Assembly: GCA_002323895.1 (NCBI GenBank)
Contig: DCQM01000215.1
Span: 1 to 6,383, forward strand
Direction of reading: 5' to 3'
Length of the DNA stretch: 6,383 bases
Origin: Akkermansiaceae bacterium UBA1518
Lineage (GTDB): Bacteria > Verrucomicrobiota > Verrucomicrobiia > Verrucomicrobiales > Akkermansiaceae
This document shows, piece after piece, positions 1 to 5,818 of the stretch (positions are counted from its first letter, which is position 1; every line of letters begins with the position of its first letter). A program made the translations under genes and the position numbers. The notes under the pieces were generated by a model. That model had not been told where the DNA came from, searched no databases, and saw only the letters and a list, made by a program, of their open reading frames with translations.

Positions 1-125
1 GGTTCGTAAACCACGTCCCATTCAAAAGAGAGATCTGGGAATGAAAGGTTTTGACTGCAAAAATAACGGTCGACGTCTTGGAGTCGATAATGAGGTATTC
101 GAAAAAACTATTAAGAGGGATCGTT
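1..125. other. left-edge segment with no assignable gene
   Basis: No gene can be named here. On the plus strand one frame is open from the edge to a TGA at 42-44, giving a 13-residue tail ending in REIWE. Another is open from base 2 to a TAG at 158-160, giving a 52-residue, strongly basic peptide that would overlap the end of the metallopeptidase by 35 bases. On the minus strand an ATG at 21-19 opens a seven-codon stub that runs off the edge. The 13-residue tail would leave a convergent gap of about 80 bases, similar to the other convergent gap in this window, so I slightly prefer it. None of the three is supported by a recognisable motif. Confidence 0.2.
59..87 (-). terminator. weak candidate terminator after the metallopeptidase gene
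   Basis: Read on the minus strand, a 5-base stem (TCGAC at 87-83 pairing with GTCGA at 74-70) encloses an 8-base loop. Two bases and a short spacer later comes a T-rich run (TTATTTTT, 66-59). It lies about 40 bases past the stop codon of the minus-strand gene ending at 126, which is where a terminator is expected. The stem is short and only moderately GC-rich, so this may be chance. Confidence 0.25.
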
Positions 126-1019
126 CTAATTGTTTGGGGGGAGCGCTTTATAGGCCCTAGTTTCTGCGTCGCTCCATTTGAAAGGTTTTAAATTTAAAGA
201 CTCGATATTCTTTAAGTGTAGATCATTCTTACGATTAGGATGATTAGGTTTCTGGTAAACCCAATCGTTGTCCCCAAAAACATCTGCACAAAGTTTGGCG
301 ATAGCAGGATCATATTCGATGAGTTCCTCTCTTGTGTTCACGTGGTTGTGGTCGTGGTCGGGTTCACGGTTCGTACCGAACCAAGATTGGACAGCTTCGG
401 CCCAGTATTCGTGACGGTTGGTCGCGGCGTATTTTTTGGCCCAAAGTCCTTTGGTCATTGCTGTTTTGTAAAGTTCGTGGAGACGTTCGTCGAAAGTTGG
501 GTCGAGAGTTTTTAGCGCGGTGTCGTGAATGGCATGTGCAAATTCGTGGACGCAAATTGATTCGGTGGAATAGGGATCGCCAGAATTTGCGAGGAGATTT
601 TCTTCACCACAAGAAACAGAAGGTCGTTGGGGAGTCGCCCCAAGACCACGGGCCCGACGGTTCCAGTATGCCGGCGGAGTCAAGTCAGAGTGTTCGGGAA
701 TGTCGCAGGTGCGCTCATCAATGCTCATGATCGAATAGCGAATCTTATTTTTTCCAAGTTCGCGAAGGATATCGGGTCGGTTTTTGAGCATTGTTTGAAT
801 AATATGCGCTGCTTCATAGAGAGCCGCGTCAGGAACTTTCTCAGAGGAAAGGATGGGGAAAGATTCGATAATGAGGGCTTTTTTATAGAAAGGCTTCAGG
901 TTGAAAGCCTCGCGAAGTTCCTCTGAAACAGGGACAATCTTCCGGGGCTCTGATTTCTGACTTAGGCCGATGAGAGCTGTAATGAGGACAAGGGGGGCAA
1001 TAAGGATAAGGGATTTCAT
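126..1019 (-). CDS. exported HExxH zinc metallopeptidase-like protein
   Basis: A 297-residue protein, probably a zinc-dependent peptidase acting outside the cytoplasm. Residues 1-20 are a short basic start followed by a hydrophobic stretch (MKSLILIAPLVLITALIGLS), a signal peptide or membrane anchor. There is no AxA site or lipobox cysteine, so cleavage is uncertain. The zinc-binding HEFAH motif is at residues 158-162 (His158, Glu159, His162). A downstream NRHEYWAEAVQSWF segment (201-214) probably supplies the third ligand from Glu204 or Glu208, as in gluzincins. The HEFAH/YAATN pairing recalls MtfA (M90) and the lethal-factor-like clan, but this is a separate family in which RARGLGATP (122-130), CGEENLL (137-143) and HNHVNTR (224-230) look like conserved blocks. 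Cys105, Cys137, Cys156 and Cys244 could form disulfides. The frame is open 106 codons further upstream, to an ATG at 1337, but that stretch is antisense to the next gene and lacks signal-peptide character. The ATG at 1019 is therefore chosen. The substrate is unknown. Confidence 0.85.
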   Translation of the reverse strand: MKSLILIAPLVLITALIGLSQKSEPRKIVPVSEELREAFNLKPFYKKALIIESFPILSSEKVPDAALYEAAHIIQTMLKNRPDILRELGKNKIRYSIMSIDERTCDIPEHSDLTPPAYWNRRARGLGATPQRPSVSCGEENLLANSGDPYSTESICVHEFAHAIHDTALKTLDPTFDERLHELYKTAMTKGLWAKKYAATNRHEYWAEAVQSWFGTNREPDHDHNHVNTREELIEYDPAIAKLCADVFGDNDWVYQKPNHPNRKNDLHLKNIESLNLKPFKWSDAETRAYKALPPNN

Positions 1020-1071
1020 AGTAAAATGACGAAAGAGAAGGAAAGTTACACCGGTAGGTTTCCAATACGTT

Positions 1072-2367
1072 ATGAATCGTCGAAATCTCCTGAAAAAATC
1101 AGCTCTTGCGGGGGCTCCCTTAATTTTACCTCCAAACCTTTTTGCTAAAAAAGCGAACTCCAAGGTTAATGTTGGATTTATTGGGATGGGCAAACGATCG
1201 CAGAGCTTGCTCAATGAGTTCTTTAGGCAATCGGAGGTGAAAGTTGTGGCGGTTTGTGATGTTGATACTAATCGAAGAGAGGATGCTAAGGGAAAGGTTG
1301 ACGCCATATATAGCAATACCGATTGCAAGGCGTTCAATGATTTCCGAAAGATTACGGAAGATCCGTCAATTGATGTCGTTGTAATCGTGACGCCAGATCA
1401 TTGGCATACCATTCAGATTCTATCAGCAATAGAGAATGGGAAGGACGTCTATGCCGAGAAGCCATTGACTCATAATATTCGCGAGTCGGTTCTGCTTATG
1501 GATGCGGTGAAGAAGAGCGGGTGCATTGTTCAGACAGGATCACAACAACGATCGTCCCGCGAGTTTCGGGTGGCTTGCGAATTGGCCCGTAACGGTGTGA
1601 TTGGAAAGATTGATCATGGTTTTGTGAATTTCGGCGGACCGGGTAAGGCCTGTGATTTGCCGGAAGAAAAAGCCGAGCCGGGCTTGGATTGGGACATGTG
1701 GCTCGGGCCGGCGCCCAAACGCCCTTATAATTCGATTCTCGCTCCACGGGGAGTTCACAAAAATTTCCCAATGTGGCGGATGTATACCGAGTACGGCGGC
1801 GGGATGATCACGGATTGGGGTGCTCATCATCTTGATATTGTGCAATGGGCTCTTGGAAAAGATGAGTCGGGACCGACAGCTGCCAAGCCTCCGGCAAAGC
1901 AAGGGGATGAAAAAGGGGCCTCGGTTGTCTATGGCGATATTAGAATTACCCATGGCCAGGGAATTGGAGTCCACCTTGTTGGTTCCGATGGTGAGATCCA
2001 GGTCACCCGGGGGCGGTTTGCGCTCAAAGTTGAGGGGAAAGAAGTTGCTAACTATCTTAAGCGAGGTGGGAATCTTGGGAAAGAGCTGGATAAAGCGGAG
2101 AAAAGATACTTGAAGGATGCCAAGGTGAAACTTGATGAGTCACCAGGGCATGTCCGAGACTTTCTTAATTGTATCAAATCCCGGAAACAGCCTATCACGA
2201 ATGCGGTAATTGGATCTCGATCTATCAATGTGGCCCACCTAATGAATCTAGCCTATCATCATCACACCGACATCGATTGGGATCCGAAGAACAACACTTT
2301 TGCCAAGGGCTCTAAGCACCCTTTGGAATGGCTTGGCAGAAACTATCGCGGTAAATGGAAAATTTAG
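1072..2367 (+). CDS. Tat-exported Gfo/Idh/MocA family oxidoreductase
   Basis: A 431-residue NAD(P)-dependent oxidoreductase of the Gfo/Idh/MocA family, typically acting on sugars, inositols or glycosides. Residues 2-25 form a twin-arginine signal (NRRNLLK, then an Ala/Leu/Pro-rich core, with a possible cut after LFA at 23-25), so the folded, cofactor-loaded enzyme is probably exported. The Rossmann domain begins VNVGFIGMGKR (32-42); the glycine motif has Ser43 at the usual third glycine. An acidic strand end follows (VCDVD, 61-65), then VTPDHWH (106-112) and the family hallmark AEKP (128-131), whose Lys130 is the expected catalytic lysine. The C-terminal half has the conserved WDMWLGPAP (207-215) and GGGMITDWGAHHLDIVQWALG-type block (242-262), with His252 and His253 near the active site. 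The length is normal for the exported Verrucomicrobiota/Planctomycetota branch. The ATG at 1072 places the RR motif exactly at the N-terminus; no clear ribosome binding site precedes it. It is divergent from the metallopeptidase, and its 3' end overlaps the GNAT gene. The substrate cannot be read from the sequence. Confidence 0.93.
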   Translation: MNRRNLLKKSALAGAPLILPPNLFAKKANSKVNVGFIGMGKRSQSLLNEFFRQSEVKVVAVCDVDTNRREDAKGKVDAIYSNTDCKAFNDFRKITEDPSIDVVVIVTPDHWHTIQILSAIENGKDVYAEKPLTHNIRESVLLMDAVKKSGCIVQTGSQQRSSREFRVACELARNGVIGKIDHGFVNFGGPGKACDLPEEKAEPGLDWDMWLGPAPKRPYNSILAPRGVHKNFPMWRMYTEYGGGMITDWGAHHLDIVQWALGKDESGPTAAKPPAKQGDEKGASVVYGDIRITHGQGIGVHLVGSDGEIQVTRGRFALKVEGKEVANYLKRGGNLGKELDKAEKRYLKDAKVKLDESPGHVRDFLNCIKSRKQPITNAVIGSRSINVAHLMNLAYHHHTDIDWDPKNNTFAKGSKHPLEWLGRNYRGKWKI

Positions 2368-2852
2368 AGATTCGACGCGCTGGTGTTAGTGATTTTTCAG
2401 CGGTTTCAACGGTTCTTATTGAAGCTGCTTATTGGTTACGTAAGAAAGGAATGTCGCTCTGGGATCCTGAGAATTTTTCTGAAAATGGTCTGCTTCCCCA
2501 AGTCGAGGGTGGGAATTTCTGGATCTGTATTCTTGGAGGGAAGGTAGCAGGAGTTCTGAAATTTCAGATGGAAGATGAGCTCTATTGGCCCGGTTTCCCG
2601 AAGGATGAAGCGGTCTATGTTCACAAGCTTACTGTTTCCCGGCGATTTGCGGGGCAGGGATTAGCTGATCGCATGTTGAATTGGGCCGCAATGAAAGGAG
2701 CGGAACTTGGGAGGAATTATTTGAGGCTGGATTGTGAGGCTTCAAGGGAGAAGCTTTGCCGGATCTATGAAAAGTTCGGCTTTGAGCGGGAAGGAGAAAT
2801 TCTGCTAGGCGAGCGAAAGATGATCCGGTTTGAACTAAATCTTTGCCGATAG
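2355..2852 (+). CDS. GNAT family N-acetyltransferase
   Basis: A 165-residue single-domain GNAT acetyltransferase that should transfer an acetyl group from acetyl-CoA to an amine. Beta-1 begins at once (LEIRRAGVSDF, 4-14), followed by a helix with AAYWLRKKG (24-32), then the beta strands FWICIL and VAGVLKF (55-70). Motif A is VYVHKLTVSRRFAGQGLA (87-104), with the acetyl-CoA pyrophosphate-binding R-x-x-G-x-G at Arg97, Gly100 and Gly102. Motif B is LRLDCEASREKLCRIYEKFGFEREGE (123-148), whose YEKFGF is typical. No signal peptide is visible, so it is cytosolic. The ATG lies inside the last codons of the Gfo/Idh/MocA gene in another frame, a 13-base overlap that suggests one transcript and coupled translation. 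The acceptor is unknown; the fold alone does not separate small-molecule from protein or ribosomal acetylation. Confidence 0.9.
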   Translation: MENLEIRRAGVSDFSAVSTVLIEAAYWLRKKGMSLWDPENFSENGLLPQVEGGNFWICILGGKVAGVLKFQMEDELYWPGFPKDEAVYVHKLTVSRRFAGQGLADRMLNWAAMKGAELGRNYLRLDCEASREKLCRIYEKFGFEREGEILLGERKMIRFELNLCR

Positions 2853-2862
2853 TGGAAATGAA

Positions 2863-2910
2863 AGTGCCGCGCTAGGAGGTAGAGCGGCACTCTGGATTTC
2901 TTATTTTTTG
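2863..2910 (+). terminator. convergent (probably bidirectional) terminator hairpin
   Basis: AGTGCCGC (2863-2870) and GCGGCACT (2884-2891) form a perfect 8-base GC-rich stem. One mismatch and two further pairs (CT with AG) leave a 7-base loop at 2874-2880. On the plus strand a T-rich stretch (TTTCTTATTTTTT, about 2897-2909) follows a few bases after the stem, ending the Gfo/Idh-GNAT transcript. On the minus strand the stem is followed by TTTCATTT, so the same hairpin can serve the cytochrome gene ending at 2937. It lies entirely within the 84-base gap between two convergent genes. Confidence 0.75.
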
Positions 2911-2936
2911 GAATCAAATCGATGTCCTGACGATCC

Positions 2937-5513
2937 TTATTTTCCAGCCAACTCTTTGCCATTAAGACTCATTTCATGAATAGACCAATAGAGTCCAGAA
3001 TGCCTCTTAGTTTGAGTGATTTTTAGAAATTTTGCCTTAGTGGCGGGAAATTTGATTTTGGTAATAGCATTTTTGCCATCACCGCGAGCGATAGGCTTGC
3101 TCCACTTTTTACCATCAACAGAGGCGACAACTTCATAGCCTCGCGGGTAGTCACCCGTTGAGGTCCCTGCATCTAAGGTGATCTGGGTGAGCTCTGAGAT
3201 TTCAGGAAGTTCGACCTGAACCCACATTCCGGGGCTTTGGATCTTTCCCGTGGTGAACCGGGAGGACATATTGTCGTCAACACAGCCCTTCAGCTCGCTC
3301 TGTCCGTGGCTGGCGGTGAGCTTCCAAAGCTTTTGGTTCGCGAGAACAGGAGGGTAAATTTTTTCCAGTTCAGCTTGAGTCCAGGGTTCCTTGCGGCTCT
3401 TAAATTTATCGCGGAGCTTTCTCACCTGGCTGGCGCGAGTAGGTTCGGCTTTATTCCCAAATGAATTACGAATGTAGGTGGTAATATCGGCAATCCAATC
3501 GTCGTCATTAGTAGCCATGGAGACCATGAGTCCTTCGTATTTTTTTCCATCAATATCGCCGGTGAGTCCATGTAGGAGAGTCAGGACGGCGGTGTCGTCA
3601 TCGCTCATGAGACGGGGATTTCTGACGAAAGATGGGGCGAGTTTATGTCCAGTTTGGCCGGGCATCGGAGCTCCTTTGCCATCGGATCCATGGCAAGAGA
3701 AACACAATTGTTGATAGATAACCTTACCCTTTTCCATAGATTTGGCTAAACGAACGCTACGCTGGGCGTTGGCACGTCTTTTTTCCCGTTCAGATTGGTT
3801 GTCGCGGCGCATTTGCTTGAGACTGCCGATGACGGGGTTATCTGAATTACTCCCAATCAAAGAATCGCAAAGAGAAAGTAGGGCCTCATTCTCAGTGCCG
3901 GAAAAGCGAATGGAGTTGATAGCCTGAAGAAACATTTCTGGGTCTCCATTTAAATGGGCCGACCCGGTCAAGGCTGCAATGACAGCGGGGTTTTCACTTG
4001 CCAGGGAAGGCTCGGCTACGCGGACCGCATTGGTGCGGACGAGTGAACTTGAATCAGCCATAGCAGCAGCGACGAGTTGAGCGGTAGCCTTACCCATTCC
4101 CTCAAGAGTCCACAAGGCGTGAAGGCGGCCGAGCTCGCTTTTGTTTTCCTGAACATGTCTCTCAAGAAGAGGGATGACAGAGTCACGGTTTTTTCTTAGG
4201 ATAATAAGCTTCTGTGCGGTGTCACGCCACCAGCCATTGGGGTGGGAGAGGTGGGCCACAAGTTCTTTCGTTGTCTCGTCAAGCATACGCGGTTTCTTAT
4301 CCGGGCGAAAGGTATCGTGGGTTAGGCGGTAGATGCGTCCTTGTTGAACGTTTTTGTGGATACCCCACTTGTCGATTACACCGCGAAGATAAGAACCCGG
4401 ACGGGTCCAATTCCCTTGCTGTATAATACCCCGATGCATGTCGATGACCATCATCGCACCATCGGGAGAGGTTGTGGCCCAGAGTGGGCGAAAGTTAATG
4501 TCACGGGTCCGAATGAATTCAGTTCCGGGATAAGCATTCGTGAGAACAGTACGGCCGTCTTTGCGAGTCACTTTGGCACGGCGGATGAGTCTACCCACTG
4601 GCTCGGGAATAATGAGGTCGCCTTTAAGGTCAGCAGGGAGGCGGTCACCCCGGTAGATTCCTTGTCCGGCACATCCGGTGAAGTTATTAAGGCCTCCCCT
4701 CTTGCTGACTCGGCGCCTTCCGCCCTGCACGTCTGGCACGTCGGCGATGGGGAAAACTTCTCGGAAGCCGTTTGCTTCTTGGCCGGGCAGATCGAGGGCG
4801 CCGTAGGCGATGGGTTGCTGGAAGTAGAAGGCAGGCTTCTCTCCACCGGCGGCGGAATAGTAGTTGCGCCCCGCGTCATCCATGCCGATGCCCCACTGAC
4901 CACCACCTCGGGGGATTTGCTCCACTTCAAGTTTTCCGTCAGTAAAACGGTATCGCTTGTTTTCGTAAGTGAGGTAGATCCAGTTATCTAGGTTCCAAAT
5001 TAGGCCAGAGGGTTGGTGTTCCATGTTGCCACCGCGTCGTCCCCCTTCGTGCACTTTGATTTTTTCATCGGCGACGCCATCATTATCGGTATCCCGATAG
5101 GTCCAGAGGTCGAGGGTGTTGGTGATATGAACCATGATGCGATCATCAAGCGGCAGAACAGCCCGGGGCAGCAGGAGGTTGTCGATGAAGATGGAGTGTT
5201 TGTCGTAGATTCCATCGCCGGTAGTGTCCTCGTGGCGGGAAATTCGGGATTTAGGTGTTTGCTCGCCGGACGCGTCCGCATCCTGCATGTAGGTGCGCAT
5301 TTCGACGACGTAAAGGGCACCGTTTCCGTCCCAGGCCATTGCGACAGGTTCATGGATATCCGGGTTACTGAGAACGAGGTCAAGAGCGTAGCCGTCTTGG
5401 AGTTCGATGGATTTCTGAGCTTCTTCAATGGAAAGAAATCCTTTTTGGTAAACGGTATCGCCGGGTTCAGCGAGAAGGGGGGCTGTGATGAGAAGGGGTA
5501 ATAATCGCTTCAT
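2937..5513 (-). CDS. exported PVC-type heme-binding CxxCH protein (beta-propeller, HEAT-like, cytochrome c, discoidin domain)
   Basis: An 858-residue exported multidomain protein of the PVC 'membrane-bound dehydrogenase/heme-binding' group (DUF7133 type), probably oxidising a sugar or similar substrate and passing electrons to a c-type heme. Residues 1-15 are a Sec signal peptide (MKRLLPLLITAPLLA, likely cut before Glu16). The beta-propeller spans about 36-400, with family blocks NMEHQPSGLIWN (163-174), NNFTGCAGQGIYRGDRLP (276-293) and EPVGRLIRR (304-312). It holds two EF-hand-like calcium loops (DTTGDGIYDK 96-105, DTDNDGVADE 141-150). Helical HEAT-like repeats cover about 412-590. The cytochrome c domain covers about 593-686, with the heme site CFSCH at 604-608 (Cys604, Cys607, His608); Met663 or Met666 is a candidate distal ligand. 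The C-terminal ~130 residues (about 724-853) match an F5/8-type C (discoidin) fold, with WVQVELPEI (764-772), a Gly-Tyr-Glu-Val strand (792-795) and SVDGKKW (798-804), suggesting polysaccharide or surface binding. It is convergent with the GNAT gene and lies downstream of the DUF1080 gene on the same strand. The actual reaction is unproven. Confidence 0.92.
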   Translation of the reverse strand: MKRLLPLLITAPLLAEPGDTVYQKGFLSIEEAQKSIELQDGYALDLVLSNPDIHEPVAMAWDGNGALYVVEMRTYMQDADASGEQTPKSRISRHEDTTGDGIYDKHSIFIDNLLLPRAVLPLDDRIMVHITNTLDLWTYRDTDNDGVADEKIKVHEGGRRGGNMEHQPSGLIWNLDNWIYLTYENKRYRFTDGKLEVEQIPRGGGQWGIGMDDAGRNYYSAAGGEKPAFYFQQPIAYGALDLPGQEANGFREVFPIADVPDVQGGRRRVSKRGGLNNFTGCAGQGIYRGDRLPADLKGDLIIPEPVGRLIRRAKVTRKDGRTVLTNAYPGTEFIRTRDINFRPLWATTSPDGAMMVIDMHRGIIQQGNWTRPGSYLRGVIDKWGIHKNVQQGRIYRLTHDTFRPDKKPRMLDETTKELVAHLSHPNGWWRDTAQKLIILRKNRDSVIPLLERHVQENKSELGRLHALWTLEGMGKATAQLVAAAMADSSSLVRTNAVRVAEPSLASENPAVIAALTGSAHLNGDPEMFLQAINSIRFSGTENEALLSLCDSLIGSNSDNPVIGSLKQMRRDNQSEREKRRANAQRSVRLAKSMEKGKVIYQQLCFSCHGSDGKGAPMPGQTGHKLAPSFVRNPRLMSDDDTAVLTLLHGLTGDIDGKKYEGLMVSMATNDDDWIADITTYIRNSFGNKAEPTRASQVRKLRDKFKSRKEPWTQAELEKIYPPVLANQKLWKLTASHGQSELKGCVDDNMSSRFTTGKIQSPGMWVQVELPEISELTQITLDAGTSTGDYPRGYEVVASVDGKKWSKPIARGDGKNAITKIKFPATKAKFLKITQTKRHSGLYWSIHEMSLNGKELAGK

Positions 5514-5818
5514 GGGTAAAGAGTGCAGTTAGATAACGGAGCTTTGGCAGGAGAAGTTTCTTTTTTGGTGATTTTTACGCTGTATTCGTTTGCATGTCTT
5601 TTAAAAGGCCGCTTTTCCTATCTCGTAGTGGGTTATGTAGGAAAATCGATTTCTTCGGTAGTGAGGTTTTTGTTGGCTTTAGAGAGGCCTGACTCCATCT
5701 GGGTGTAATTCACTTTAGAATGTCGAAAATAAACCTTTTATATCGGAAATCCACGAATCGGGCTATGGGTTGCGCGGGCGCAAAAGCCCGGGAAGCTTTG
5801 CGGTTGGTATCGACCAGA
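5514..5818. other. 305-base intergenic region upstream of the cytochrome gene
   Basis: This gap separates the DUF1080 gene from the cytochrome gene, both on the minus strand. Besides the inverted repeat at 5759-5790 it holds AT-rich stretches. One contains TATAAA read on the minus strand (5742-5737), a possible -10 element, but no convincing -35 box lies at the right spacing. No Shine-Dalgarno sequence is evident just before the ATG at 5513. A 61-codon plus-strand frame starting with GTG at 5523 was judged not to be a gene. The length suggests that the cytochrome gene has its own promoter here. I see no riboswitch or small RNA that I could defend. Confidence 0.4.
5759..5790 (-). terminator. 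nested GC-rich inverted repeat, possible terminator of the DUF1080 gene
   Basis: An outer perfect 6-base pair of arms (CGGGCT 5759-5764, AGCCCG 5785-5790) encloses an inner 5-base hairpin (TTGCG 5770-5774, CGCAA 5779-5783) with a CGGG loop. An alternative hairpin pairs CGGGC (5775-5779) with GCCCG (5786-5790), so the two folds exclude each other. It starts about 29 bases past the stop of the minus-strand DUF1080 gene, the expected place for a terminator. No T-run follows on that strand, so a factor-assisted terminator, transcript 3'-end stabiliser or protein-binding palindrome are equally possible. Confidence 0.45.

Noticed and set aside
332..730. Plus-strand frames of 90-130 codons within the metallopeptidase gene
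   Set aside because: Antisense to the HEFAH region and its conserved neighbours. The Val/Arg/Cys-rich peptides have no domain features.
1020..1071. Promoter boxes for the divergent metallopeptidase and dehydrogenase genes
   Set aside because: TTACAC and TTGGAA-like hexamers occur, but no partner box lies at 16-18 bases from either, so no site could be assigned.
1540..1974. 144-codon minus-strand frame inside the dehydrogenase gene
   Set aside because: Antisense to conserved Gfo/Idh/MocA blocks, low-complexity and basic, with no recognisable domain.
4341..4991. 216-codon plus-strand frame inside the cytochrome gene
   Set aside because: It lies fully antisense to well-conserved propeller sequence, and its composition follows from the codons of the opposite strand. 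No motif, start context or signal supports it.
5544..5566. TGGCAG ... TTTC resembling a sigma-54 (-24/-12) promoter on the plus strand
   Set aside because: The -12 element lacks the required GC at correct spacing, and nothing credible lies downstream on that strand.
5523..5708. 61-codon plus-strand frame in the intergenic gap starting with GTG, encoding a hydrophobic peptide
   Set aside because: Rare start codon, no convincing ribosome binding site or domain, and it lies in AT-rich non-coding sequence between two minus-strand genes. Chance translation of T-rich DNA gives hydrophobic peptides.
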